This document shows positions 1 through 8,479 of a DNA stretch of 49,770 nucleotides, one piece after another. The translations under genes were made by a program, and so were the position numbers. The notes beneath the pieces were generated by a model. That model was not told the origin of the DNA, made no database searches, and saw nothing but the letters and a program-made list of their open reading frames with translations. The DNA is from Glutamicibacter sp. JC586 (lineage in GTDB: Bacteria > Actinomycetota > Actinomycetes > Actinomycetales > Micrococcaceae), in contig NZ_VHIN01000011.1 of the NCBI RefSeq assembly GCF_009805585.1, positions 1 through 49,770 of the forward strand. The letters run 5' to 3'. How positions within the stretch are numbered: position 1 is the stretch's first letter; each line of letters starts with the position of its first letter.

Positions 1-1315
1 CTACCCCGCCGGCCGGCTTCGGCCGCCCTGACCTAACCGCCTTCGCTCGACTCGACCGCCTCGGTCTGAGCGTGACCGGACAACGACTTGAACCGGATCG
101 TGCGGTCCTCGCGTGCCGCGTGGTGGAACCAGATCAGTGGTGCCGACGGTGCGGCAGCGAAGGCGCTGCTCGTGACACCGTGATCCGGCGGTTGGCCCAC
201 GAGCCGCTGGGCTGGCGACCGACCGTGCTGGAAGTTGTAGTGCGCCGCTACCGCTGTGCAGACTGCGGACACGTGTGGCGCCAAGACACCAGCGCCGCAG
301 CGGAGCCACGCGCGAAGCTCTCGCGCACCGGGCTGCGGTGGGCGCTGGAAGGGATCGTGGTCGCACACCTCACCGTCGCCCGTGTCGCCGAGGGACTCGG
401 GGTCGCGTGGGACACCGCCAACAACGCGGTCCTAGCCGAAGGCAAGAGGCTGCCGATCAACGACCCGACGCGGTTCGAGGGCGGGAAGGTGATTGGCGTC
501 GATGAGCACGTCTGGGGCCACACCAGGCGTGGCGACAAGTACGTCACCGTGATCATCGACCTCACCCCGGCCCGGGATGGCGCCGGCCCAGCAAGGCTGC
601 TGGACATGGTCGAGGGCCGGTCGAAGGCGGCGTTCAAGACCTGGCTCACCGACCGCGACGACGCCTTCCGTGACGCGGTCGAGGTGGTCGCGATGGACGG
701 CTTCACCGGGTTCAAGACCGCCGCTGCGGAGGAGATCCCGGACGCGGTCACGGTGATGGATCCCTTCCACGTCGTGCGCCTGGCCGGTGACGCCCTCGAC
801 AGGTGCCGGCGCCGGGTCCAACTCGCGATTCACGGGCACGTGGGTTCAGGGACGATCCGCTCTACAAGTCGCGGCGCACGCTGCACACCGCTGCGGACCT
901 GCTCACCGACAATCAGAGCGACAGGCTACGCGCGCTGTTCGTTGATGACGCTCACGTCGAGGTCGAGGCGACCTGGGGTGTCTACCAGCGGATGATCGCC
1001 GCCTATCGCCACGAGGACCGGCAACGTGGCCGCGAGCTCATGGAGAAGCTGATCACCGACCTGAGCGCCGGCGTACCCAAGGGGCTCACCGAGCTCACCA
1101 CCCTGGGCCGGACCCTGAAGAAGCGAGCCGCCGATGTGCTCGCCTACTTCGAACGACCCGGCACCAGTAACTGGCCGACCGAGGCACTCAATGGACGGCT
1201 CGAACACCTGCGCGGCTCCGCACTCGGGTTCCGCAATCTGACCAACTACATCGCCCGAAGCCTGCTCGAGACCGGCGGCTTCAGACCCCAACTCCTACAC
1301 CTCCAATTGGGATGA
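1..1315 (+). pseudogene. ISL3-family transposase, frameshifted and left-truncated
   Basis: The product would be a DDE transposase of the ISL3 family. Visible parts are an N-terminal zinc-finger pair of CxxC motifs (CRRCG, CADCGHVW), a helix-turn-helix stretch, the core motifs VIGVDEHVW, AMDGFTGFK and MDPFHVVRLAGDAL, and the C-terminal NWPTEALNGRLEHLRG with the last acidic residue. The frame runs from position 3 (an internal GTG lies at 72) to about 835. The family sequence then continues one frame back from about 840 (RDDPLYKSRRTLHTAADLLT) to the stop at 1313-1315. This fits loss of one base. A programmed -1 slip is less likely because no slippery run is visible and ISL3 elements normally carry one uninterrupted gene. 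The upstream start is outside the window. Confidence 0.85.
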
Positions 1316-1318
1316 GCC
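1..1318 (+). mobile_element. ISL3-family insertion sequence, left end outside window
   Basis: The element contains an ISL3-type transposase frame that is already open at the first base of the window, so its left end lies outside. The right end is placed near 1318 because the sequence just after the transposase stop, read inward, begins GGCTCATC, which resembles the usual ISL3 terminal repeat start GGCTCTTC. The reading frame of the neighbouring lipoprotein gene is also lost exactly here. The left terminal repeat and the expected 8-bp target duplication cannot be checked. Confidence 0.7.
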
Positions 1319-1772
1319 TGTTTACTTTGCAGTCCACCTGCTCCCCTGGCGCACCGGTTTCACTGGCGATTTCTTTGACGCCATCAAGAAGAATCTTGCA
1401 GGTTGCGATCCCATCCTTTGCAGGGGTCGCCGCTACGCCGGCGTCCTTTTGCGCGGTGACCATACTTTCGACGGACCAAACGCTCCCCTTTGAACTCTTG
1501 GATTCAACGGTTGCTGAGATTGAATCGTCAGTAACCTCCGTCGAATCCTCACCACGGTTTGCAGCTTCCAGATAGGTCACGTCGCTGAGTTTGTCATCCG
1601 ATCCACCGTCAACACTGACCTCATACGTAACTGCCCAAGCATCGGACGTTGCATTGTCGTAGGACTGAACCGCACCACAACCAGCCAGCCCAACACTCAA
1701 TGCCAAGAATGCGGTGCTCGCAGAGAACCTAGCAATGTTGCGGGAGAGGTCAGAAGACGAGAAGTCGCGCAT
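1319..1772 (-). pseudogene. Lipoprotein gene truncated at its 3' end by the IS
   Basis: The sequence starts with a basic N-terminus, a hydrophobic stretch and a lipobox LAGC (Cys about residue 32), so it would be an exported, membrane-anchored lipoprotein. About 150 residues of ordinary polar sequence follow, up to CKVN. The reading then enters the insertion sequence and adds a meaningless tail ending GGVGVGV before a stop at 1281-1283. The natural C-terminus is therefore missing. I do not recognise the family. The disruption makes a null or altered allele likely, although a lipoprotein with a short foreign tail could still be exported. Confidence 0.6.
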
Positions 1773-1964
1773 GGAGTTCCTTCAGACGGTCAGTAACGGA
1801 ATCGGTTGATCCGATACCAAGCCTAAGTGGCTACGAATCCTGGACGCCTCGTAAGTAAGGACGATATTGGCACTCTGTGCTCAAACCACGGGTGGAGTCT
1901 GCTGCGTTGCCCGCCCTCGAAGGTTCTTTCCGAAGCTCGTCACAGAGTGCGCAACAAGAAACGC

Positions 1965-2004
1965 AAAAGCCAGCAACAATACCCAAGTATTGCAACTGGC
2001 TTTT
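1965..2004 (-). terminator. Terminator downstream of purU
   Basis: An inverted repeat AAAAGCCAG / CTGGCTTTT with an inner CAATAC / GTATTG stem lies 17 bases past the purU stop. Read on the minus strand it ends in a T run, which is a good intrinsic terminator. The A/T symmetry could let it work in both directions. Confidence 0.8.
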
Positions 2005-2020
2005 CCGGAATTCAGTTCTA

Positions 2021-2893
2021 TTAGCGCAGCACGACCGTGCGCGAACCGTCCATGAAAACGCGATCTTCACAGTGCCAACGCACTGCGTCGGATAGCGCCT
2101 TGCACTCGGTGTCGCGACCGGCAGCGACCAGGTGTTCTGGCTCGAAGCTGTGGTCAACTTCCTGTACACGCTGGGTGATGATTGGCCCCTCATCCAACTC
2201 GCTGTTGACGTAGTGCGCGGTGGCACCCACGGTCTTGACGCCACGTTCGAAAGCCTGATGGTAAGGCTTGGCACCTTTGAAGGATGGCAAGAACGAGTGG
2301 TGGATGTTGATGGCTCGTCCGCTGAGCTTGCGAGTGAGATCGTCGGAGAGGATCTGCATGTAGCGGGCCAGCACTACCAGGTCCACGTCGAAGCGATCCA
2401 CCAATTCCATCAGCTTGTCCTCAGCTTCAGGCTTGGTGGCCGGGGTTACTGGTACATGGAAGAACGGAATGCCGTTCCACTCCACCTGCTGGCGGTGATC
2501 TGGGTGGTTGGAAACTACGGCCGCGATTTCTACCGGCAGCTCACCCATGCGGGAGCGGAAGAGTAGGTCGTGCAGGCAATGACCAAACTTGGACACCATA
2601 ATCAATACGCGCTTCTTCTGACCCGCTGGGCGCAAGCCCCACGTGGCGTCGTGCTCTTCAGCCAGGTTCTTCAGGTTCGAACGCAGGTCCTCGATAGCAG
2701 CTTCGCTGTTTTCGCCGTCGGCCACCTCAAATTCGATGCGCAGGAAGTAAGTGCGTGAGCGCAGATCATCATGCTGCTTGAGTTCACGAATATCGCCGTG
2801 GTGATCAAGTAGTAGGCCGGTGACCGCATGGACGATACCCGCGCGCTCAGCACAGGTGTAGGTCAAGACGTATTTGTTGTTCGGTTCGGTCAT
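2021..2893 (-). CDS. purU: Formyltetrahydrofolate deformylase PurU
   Basis: This 290-residue protein hydrolyses 10-formyl-THF to THF and formate. The N-terminal 85 or so residues form an ACT-like domain (TCAERAGIVHAVTGLL). The rest is a formyltransferase-fold catalytic domain with VLIMVSKFGHCLHDLLFR, the catalytic region INIHHSFLPSFKGAKPYHQA, and AHYVNSELDEGPII carrying the conserved Asp. Length and motifs match full-length PurU. It is followed by a terminator and faces the GntR gene across a roughly 350-base gap. In this locus its job is probably to recycle the folate loaded with C1 units by dimethylglycine oxidase. That role is inferred from context, while the enzyme identity is firm. Confidence 0.93.
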   Translation of the reverse strand: MTEPNNKYVLTYTCAERAGIVHAVTGLLLDHHGDIRELKQHDDLRSRTYFLRIEFEVADGENSEAAIEDLRSNLKNLAEEHDATWGLRPAGQKKRVLIMVSKFGHCLHDLLFRSRMGELPVEIAAVVSNHPDHRQQVEWNGIPFFHVPVTPATKPEAEDKLMELVDRFDVDLVVLARYMQILSDDLTRKLSGRAINIHHSFLPSFKGAKPYHQAFERGVKTVGATAHYVNSELDEGPIITQRVQEVDHSFEPEHLVAAGRDTECKALSDAVRWHCEDRVFMDGSRTVVLR

Positions 2894-3246
2894 CGTGCCG
2901 CTCCTTGCATTCGCCGAGTCAGCGCTAGCTTCGCCATGGCTCGTGGTGATTGTGAGATCAAAAGGTGGGGAGATTTCGTGGTCAGAGTTCGTTGACGGTC
3001 CCCGTCGATTCCTGACTTTTGAGAGTGTCTGAAATGCTGACCATAAGACTGATATATCAATAGCTGATCACAATACTATGTGCGCGCCAGCACAGCGTCA
3101 ACAACATTTCTCAACCGATTTTTAACTTCTTTGTTCACACCTCTGCGGCTGTCGGCGCGGGGCAAAAAACGTCTGCGAGCTCCACAGGCGATACTCTGTG
3201 TGTATTGGCAAGTGCGTTTCCGCCCAGTGAAGAAAGCGAATTTTTG
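2894..3246. other. Divergent intergenic region between purU and the GntR gene
   Basis: There is no gene here. This 350-base region holds the promoters of purU and the regulator. An AT-rich palindrome TGATATATCA lies at 3050-3059, which is a possible GntR-type operator but is short and could occur by chance. The upstream TTG at 3205 was not taken as the regulator start. Confidence 0.5.
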
Positions 3247-3909
3247 ATGGCCACCGATTTCACCAGCACCATCACAGAACAAGGTTCGATGGCAGATCGC
3301 GCCTATGCGGCCCTGCGCGACCGCCTGATGCTCTTAGAAATCGCCCCGTCCCATCCGATTCATGAACCGCAGTTGGCCGAAGAACTAGGGGTAGGACGCA
3401 CCCCGATGCGTGAAGCGCTCAAGCGCTTGGAAATCGACCACTTGGTGGTTTCTTACCCGCGCCGTGGAACCTTTGCCACCTCGGTGGACTTCCACGAGCT
3501 GAACTACATTTCAGAGATGCGCCAGGCCCTTGAACCATTGGCAGCACGCAACGCGGCGGCCAACAAGGATCCTGAGATCCGCGCACAACTCACCGATTAT
3601 CTTGAGCGCATTGACGGATTGGATCCGTCACTGGATCAGCGGTCCCTGTTGCTGTTGGATGTGCAGATTCACCGACTCATCTACAAGGCAGCCAGCAACA
3701 AGCACCTGGAAGAAACCCTGGTGCGCCTGGATAATCTGGTGACCCGCATCTGGTGCTTGGTCATTGACCAGATGCCACCTATTGCAGAGCATTTGAAAGA
3801 GCATTCGGCCCTCTTGCGTGCCATCCTGGATGGCGATGCGGACCTGGCTGCAGAACTGGTCACCGCACACGTCACCCACTTTGAGCAGGCACTGCGAAGC
3901 GCCCCTTAG
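3247..3909 (+). CDS. GntR-family regulator, FCD (FadR) type
   Basis: This 220-residue protein has an N-terminal winged helix-turn-helix (MADRAYAALRDRLM, then LAEELGVGRTPMREALKRLE) and an all-helical FCD ligand-binding domain (EMRQALEPLAARNAA, HRLIYKAASNKHLEE, EHSALLRAILDGDADLAAEL). I chose the ATG at 3247 because GAAGAAAG lies at a suitable distance upstream. A TTG at 3205 would add 14 unsupported residues. It lies between purU (divergent) and the BCCT gene (convergent), so it probably controls the betaine locus in response to a small organic acid or amine. The ligand is unknown. Confidence 0.9.
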   Translation: MATDFTSTITEQGSMADRAYAALRDRLMLLEIAPSHPIHEPQLAEELGVGRTPMREALKRLEIDHLVVSYPRRGTFATSVDFHELNYISEMRQALEPLAARNAAANKDPEIRAQLTDYLERIDGLDPSLDQRSLLLLDVQIHRLIYKAASNKHLEETLVRLDNLVTRIWCLVIDQMPPIAEHLKEHSALLRAILDGDADLAAELVTAHVTHFEQALRSAP

Positions 3910-3940
3910 TTCAAGGCTGGGCCTGAATCCAAGGGGCGCT
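3898..3940. terminator. Hairpin between convergent GntR and BCCT genes
   Basis: A perfect 10-bp stem AGCGCCCCTT / AAGGGGCGCT has a 23-base loop and overlaps the GntR stop codon. It sits exactly between convergent genes, so it may end both transcripts, although neither side has a strong T run. Confidence 0.6.
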
Positions 3941-3954
3941 GTTGCGAGTTTCTC

Positions 3955-5820
3955 TTACTTGGCGCCTTCCGGCTCTAGATCTGTATCCAGGTCCGGATCC
4001 TGGTCAGTTGCCGTGTCGGTAGCCGGCAGGATCACCGGGGCTGAACCAGCTCCGGTAGTTCCAGCCACCTGTACGATCGGTTGCTCCGAGGTCATCAGGC
4101 TGAAGTGCTCGCCGGCATGGCGGTCAATTCCTTCATCAACCGCCTGTTCGAGAACCTCTTGGGCGACCTTTTCACGAAGGACCAGTGGGTCATGACTCAG
4201 GTCCTTCCATAACGCCACGCAGAGCAGCAGCATTACCAGAACAAATGGCAGGGCCGAGACAATCGTGATGTTCTTCAGCCCGTTGAGCGCTTCAGCCGGG
4301 TGATCACCCCCAGCTAGCAACATCACCGCAGCCACCGCACCCACCGCAGTGCCCCAGAAGATCACTGACTTCTTGGTCGGTTCCTCAGCACCTCGTTCTG
4401 AGAGTGCACCCATAACAATCGAAGCCGAGTCAGCGCCGGTGACAAAGAAGATCGCGATCAGGATGACGGTGAGCACCATCAGTCCGGTGGCAATCCAGCC
4501 TGGCAGATTCAGGCTGCCTAGCAGTGTGAAGAGGATCGAGTCGAAGTCGATATCTGGTGCGCCATCGACCATCCTGGTCAGTGCTGCCCCCATATCGCCA
4601 CCACGTTCGGCGCGCTCTTGGATACCAATGGCGCCACCGCCGAAGATCGCGAACCAAATCAGCGTTACCGACGATGGAACTAGTAATACGCCGGTCACAA
4701 ACTGGCGGATGGTGCGGCCGCGGGAAATTCGTGCAATGAACAGCCCCACGAATGGGCTCCAAGAAATCCACCATGCCCAGTAGAAGATCGTCCACGACGA
4801 CAGCCAGCTGGCCATATCCCCGTCGCCAGAAGCTGCGGTGCGTGAAGCCATCTGTGGCAGGTCTGCGATAAACGATCCCACAGCATTCGGGATGACGTTG
4901 AGGATAAACAGGGTTGGTCCACCGATGAAGACCACCAGGGCCAGTGCCACGGCCAACACCATGTTGATGTTCGACAGCCACTGAATGCCGCGTTCAATGC
5001 CCGATACCGCCGAGGCAACAAACATCGCGGTAAGAATCGCGATGATCAACACCAGAACGCCAGAGCCTACCGAGTTCATGATGCCAGCAGACTGAATACC
5101 GCCACCGATCTGCAGTGCACCCAAGCCCAGTGAACAGGCCGAGCCAAAGAGGGTGGCCAAGATGGCCAGGATGTTGATGGTCTTTCCGCCCCAACCGTGC
5201 ACGGAGCGCTCGCCAAAGATCGAGGTGAACATCGAAGAGAACAGCTGTGGTCGGCCTAGTCGGAAGCTACCGTAGGCCATTCCCAAACCAACGATGGCGT
5301 ACATGGCCCAAGGGAACAGGGTCCAGTGGAACAGTGTGGTGCCCATGGCGGTTCCCACCGCGGCCGAGGTTTGACCGCCGACGGTTTCGGGCGGTGGAAC
5401 CATGTAGAAGTACAACGGTTCGCCCACCCCGTAGAACACCAGACCGATGCCCATGCCGGTGGCGAACATCATGGAGATCCAGGAGACTGTGCTGAACTGT
5501 GGCTTTTCGCCGTCTTTGCCCAGTGGGATGCGTCCGAAGTTCCTGGCTGCCACCACCAAAACGAAGATGGTGAAGACCGTGGCTGCAATGACAAAGATCC
5601 AACCAGTGTTGGTGATTACCCAGTCCAGGGCCTTGGACGCGGTGTCGCCCAGACCTTCGGGAGAGATGAATCCCCAGGCGATGAACGCCAGGGTCAGGAT
5701 TCCTGCGATACCAAACACCCAGTAGTCAGTACCGCTGGAAAGATATCTGCGTGGCTTACGTTTTCGTGCTGAATGCAACTCACTGACGAGGTCTATCTCA
5801 GGTTGCTCAGTGCTCTTCAT
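3955..5820 (-). CDS. BCCT-family betaine/choline/carnitine transporter
   Basis: This 621-residue membrane carrier belongs to the betaine-carnitine-choline transporter family. About twelve hydrophobic segments follow a basic cytoplasmic N-terminus (HSARKRKPRRY). The family signatures are present: MFATGMGIGLVFYGVGEPLYF near residue 115 and the tryptophan-rich WTIFYWAWWISWSPFVGLF with the following ARISRGRTIRQF. The C-terminus is a long soluble tail ending in acidic residues (TDQDPDLDTDLEPEGAK), as in osmo- or activity-regulated BCCT carriers. Its place beside the betaine demethylation genes points to glycine betaine uptake for catabolism, possibly combined with osmoprotection. The exact substrate is inferred. 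Confidence 0.93.
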   Translation of the reverse strand: MKSTEQPEIDLVSELHSARKRKPRRYLSSGTDYWVFGIAGILTLAFIAWGFISPEGLGDTASKALDWVITNTGWIFVIAATVFTIFVLVVAARNFGRIPLGKDGEKPQFSTVSWISMMFATGMGIGLVFYGVGEPLYFYMVPPPETVGGQTSAAVGTAMGTTLFHWTLFPWAMYAIVGLGMAYGSFRLGRPQLFSSMFTSIFGERSVHGWGGKTINILAILATLFGSACSLGLGALQIGGGIQSAGIMNSVGSGVLVLIIAILTAMFVASAVSGIERGIQWLSNINMVLAVALALVVFIGGPTLFILNVIPNAVGSFIADLPQMASRTAASGDGDMASWLSSWTIFYWAWWISWSPFVGLFIARISRGRTIRQFVTGVLLVPSSVTLIWFAIFGGGAIGIQERAERGGDMGAALTRMVDGAPDIDFDSILFTLLGSLNLPGWIATGLMVLTVILIAIFFVTGADSASIVMGALSERGAEEPTKKSVIFWGTAVGAVAAVMLLAGGDHPAEALNGLKNITIVSALPFVLVMLLLCVALWKDLSHDPLVLREKVAQEVLEQAVDEGIDRHAGEHFSLMTSEQPIVQVAGTTGAGSAPVILPATDTATDQDPDLDTDLEPEGAK

Positions 5821-5919
5821 GGCATGTCCTTTGAGAGTGAATTAGCGCCCCGCCTACTGGGTGTGGTCCTTGGCGGTTGGCCGGTGGCCAAATCACGGTT
5901 TGCTACGTGATTAGGTAGT

Positions 5920-5948
5920 CGGGAGGGCCATAATTCGGCCTTCTCCCG
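5920..5948. repeat. Interrupted inverted repeat upstream of the BCCT gene
   Basis: CGGGAG-GGCC pairs with GGCC-(TT)-CTCCCG around a 7-base loop. It lies 100 bases upstream of the BCCT start and 107 bases past fdhA. It could be a second terminator for fdhA or a leader element of the transporter mRNA, and the sequence alone does not decide. Confidence 0.35.
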
Positions 5949-5990
5949 GGCTTAGTGTGGCAGGCAACCGGCTCCGATGGCGGGCTTGCC

Positions 5991-6037
5991 GCAGGTTGTG
6001 CGGGATCCAAGCTGCACTGCCTGAATCCCGCACCTGC
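5991..6037 (-). terminator. Hairpin downstream of fdhA
   Basis: A 9-bp perfect core GTGCGGGAT / ATCCCGCAC is extended by GCAGG / CCTGC with a two-base bulge, 19 bases past the fdhA stop. It is GC-rich without a strong T run, so it is a probable but not certain terminator. Confidence 0.5.
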
Positions 6038-6055
6038 TGCAGATCTTGGGGACGC

Positions 6056-7270
6056 TTAGGCGCCGATCATTCCGTGTGGATCAAGCACGAACTTCTTGGC
6101 TGCCCCTTCATCAAAGGCGGCGTATCCCTGCGGTGCATCCTTCAGGGCAATGGCGGTGGCGTTCACGTTCTTGGCAATCGAAACCTTGTCGGTGAGGATC
6201 GCCTGCATCAGTCCGCGGTGGTACTTCATCACTGGGCACTGGCCGGTGACGAAGGTGTGGGACTTGGCAAAACCAAGACCAAAGCGCATGGACAGCGAGC
6301 CGACCTTGGCCGCCTCATCGGTAGCTCCTGGGTCCCCGGTGACGTACAGGCCGGGAATGCCCAAGCTACCGCCGGCGCGGGTGATTTCCATCAGCGAGTT
6401 CAGCACCGTGGCGGGTTGTTCCTTGCCGGCATCATGGCCGTGTCCGCGGGCTTCGAAGCCTACCGCGTCGATGCCGCAGTCAACCTCTGGGGTGCCCAGA
6501 ATCTGAGCAATCTGCTCTCCCGGGTCGCCCTTGGAAACGTCCACGGTTTCACAACCGAAGCTACGTGCCTGAGCCAAGCGGTCGGCGTTCAAATCGCCCA
6601 CAATAACGGTGGCTGCGCCCAGTAGCTGAGCCGAGGTGGCTGCGGCCAGACCGACCGGACCTGCGCCTGCCACATACACGGTGGATCCCACGGTCACCCC
6701 GGCGCCGATAGCGCCGTGGAAACCAGTCGGGAAGATGTCCGAGAGCATGGTCAAATCCAAGATCTTTTCCAGTGCCTGGTCGCGGTCTGGGAACTTCAGT
6801 GCATTCCAGTCTGCGTAGGGAACCAGCACGTACTCGGCCTGGCCGCCGACCCAGCCGCCCATGTCGACGTAGCCGTAGGCGGAACCCGGGCGGTCGGGGT
6901 TCACGTTCAGGCAGATGCCGGTCTGTCCGACCTTGCAGTTTCGACAGCGGCCGCAGGAGATGTTGAAGGGGACCGAAACGATGTCGCCGACCTTGAGGAA
7001 TTCAACGTCGCGACCCACTTCCACGACCTCGCCGGTGATCTCGTGGCCCAGAACCAAACCTTCGGGCGCGGTGGTGCGGCCACGGACCATGTGCTGGTCA
7101 GAGCCACAAATGTTGGTGGCGATGGTCTTGAGGATGACGCCGTGATGGACCTTGCGGCCGATGTTATCCGGGTGCACACCGGGGCCGTCTTTGAGTTCAA
7201 ATTCCGGGTACGGGGTGTCGATCAGTTCGACTTTGCCCGCTCCTGCGTAGCTGACTGCTAAGTTTCCCAT
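6056..7270 (-). CDS. fdhA: Glutathione-independent formaldehyde dehydrogenase
   Basis: This 404-residue zinc-dependent medium-chain dehydrogenase resembles Pseudomonas putida FdhA (about 400 residues), which oxidises formaldehyde to formate with NAD+ and no thiol cofactor. Visible are the catalytic zinc ligands in NICGSDQHMV and GHEITGEVVEVG, the structural zinc cysteines in CGRCRNCKVGQTGIC, and the Rossmann segment VYVAGAGPVGLAAATSAQLLG. The long insert after the nucleotide domain (GFEARGHGHDAGKEQPA) is typical of FdhA rather than ordinary alcohol dehydrogenases. The gene ends in a hairpin and lies between the transporter and the LysR gene. It probably removes formaldehyde made by betaine demethylation. 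Confidence 0.92.
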   Translation of the reverse strand: MGNLAVSYAGAGKVELIDTPYPEFELKDGPGVHPDNIGRKVHHGVILKTIATNICGSDQHMVRGRTTAPEGLVLGHEITGEVVEVGRDVEFLKVGDIVSVPFNISCGRCRNCKVGQTGICLNVNPDRPGSAYGYVDMGGWVGGQAEYVLVPYADWNALKFPDRDQALEKILDLTMLSDIFPTGFHGAIGAGVTVGSTVYVAGAGPVGLAAATSAQLLGAATVIVGDLNADRLAQARSFGCETVDVSKGDPGEQIAQILGTPEVDCGIDAVGFEARGHGHDAGKEQPATVLNSLMEITRAGGSLGIPGLYVTGDPGATDEAAKVGSLSMRFGLGFAKSHTFVTGQCPVMKYHRGLMQAILTDKVSIAKNVNATAIALKDAPQGYAAFDEGAAKKFVLDPHGMIGA

Positions 7271-7387
7271 GCCAGACCTTTCACATGAAATATCAGTTGG
7301 ATACTAATCGGATGTAGGAAAGTCTCCCCATGAGTGTGACCCATGTCAATAGGCTGGGTGAAGTAAGAATCGAGGCAGGAAGCGCGC

Positions 7388-8323
7388 CTACTCTAGTTCT
7401 TCGGCGGAGCGCTGGGAAATAATTCCCTTGGCCGTCTGCTGCAAAATTTTCAAAGATTCTTCAATCATCGGCGAACCCATCGAGCCCTTACGTACCACGG
7501 CAACGATGCGACGCGAGGGTTTAGCCACCCCGGAAACGCGGCGGCGCACCACGTTGTCCACGCTGCCCAAGGTGGCCAGTCGCGGCAACAACCCCACGCC
7601 CAACCCGGCCCCAATGAACGCGATCATGGTTTCCCACTCCACCGCTTCGTGGGCGATATGCGGGGTGACACCCAGCGAGGTAAAGGCGGCGACAAACAGC
7701 GCCCGGTACACCGAGTGTTCGGCTTCGGTGATCCACGGATCATCGGCCAATTGCTCCAGGGACACTGACTTGCTGCCTGCTAGCCGGTGATTGGCGGGCA
7801 GCACCACATCTAGCGGATCGTCAAGCAATACCGTCTGCTCAAATCTTGCCTGCACCAAAGTTCCGGTCTGCGACTGACTGGCCACAATCACCGCCAGGTC
7901 GATGCGCTCGGAAAGTAAGAGATCCAAACAGCGCTGCGGCTGAGCTTCCACCAGTCGCACCTCCATCTCTGGGCGCGTGGTGCGCAGCCTGGCGGCCAGC
8001 GGGGCCAGCAATTCAGCGGCCGCAGTGGAGAAGCCGCCCAGACCAAAGCTTGCCTGCAACTGCCCCGAGGCAGTGCGCGAAGAGGCCATGAGCATCTCCC
8101 ACTGCGTCACAATGGCATCCAGACCCGCAACGAAATGCCTACCGGTGGCAGTCAACCGGACCCCGCGCCCTTCCTTAACCAGCAGGTCAATACCCAAAGT
8201 GCGCTGCAGTTCGCGTAGCTGCGCAGAGACCGCCGAGGGTGAATAACCGGTCAATTCAGCGGTTTTTGCCACATTCTCGGTGGAAGAGAAGACGCGGAGG
8301 GTCGAGATGCGTGGATCAATCAT
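7388..8323 (-). CDS. LysR-family transcriptional regulator
   Basis: This protein of about 311 residues has the LysR N-terminal helix-turn-helix (STLRVFSSTENVAKTAEL, YSPSAVSAQLRELQRTLG, LLVKEGRGVRLTATG) and a C-terminal co-inducer domain (FGLGGFSTAAAELLAPLA, ERIDLAVIVA, AFIGAGLGVGLLP). Two starts are possible: ATG at 8338 (MQNICMIDP) or ATG at 8323 (MIDPRIS). The second was chosen because LysR proteins of this group begin close to the DPR-STLRVF segment. Neither has a clear ribosome site. It is divergent from gbcA, the usual arrangement for a LysR activator of the neighbouring operon, so control of gbcAB-dimethylglycine oxidase is likely. Confidence 0.88.
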   Translation of the reverse strand: MIDPRISTLRVFSSTENVAKTAELTGYSPSAVSAQLRELQRTLGIDLLVKEGRGVRLTATGRHFVAGLDAIVTQWEMLMASSRTASGQLQASFGLGGFSTAAAELLAPLAARLRTTRPEMEVRLVEAQPQRCLDLLLSERIDLAVIVASQSQTGTLVQARFEQTVLLDDPLDVVLPANHRLAGSKSVSLEQLADDPWITEAEHSVYRALFVAAFTSLGVTPHIAHEAVEWETMIAFIGAGLGVGLLPRLATLGSVDNVVRRRVSGVAKPSRRIVAVVRKGSMGSPMIEESLKILQQTAKGIISQRSAEELE

Positions 8324-8342
8324 GCATATATTCTGCATGATT
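8318..8342. promoter_or_regulatory. Palindrome over the LysR start, candidate operator
   Basis: AATCATGCA and TGCATGATT form a perfect 9-bp inverted repeat with a 7-base AT-rich spacer. It contains T-N11-A spacing of the kind LysR regulators bind, and it overlaps both possible LysR start codons. It lies 138 bases before gbcA and could mediate autorepression. Confidence 0.5.
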
Positions 8343-8479
8343 ACATTCGAAATCTTGCGCTTTTCATGGACGCTAATTCTTCCTAATCTCGATTCATGCG
8401 GTGGATCACATCGAGGTTCATCTTCCGCTACACCACATCCTCAAGAGCGCGAAGAGCGCTGTGCCTCTAGGAGTAAAAG

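Noticed and set aside
820-860. Programmed -1 frameshift in the ISL3 transposase
   Set aside because: No slippery run or downstream structure is visible, and ISL3 transposases are normally single uninterrupted genes, so a mutation is the simpler explanation.
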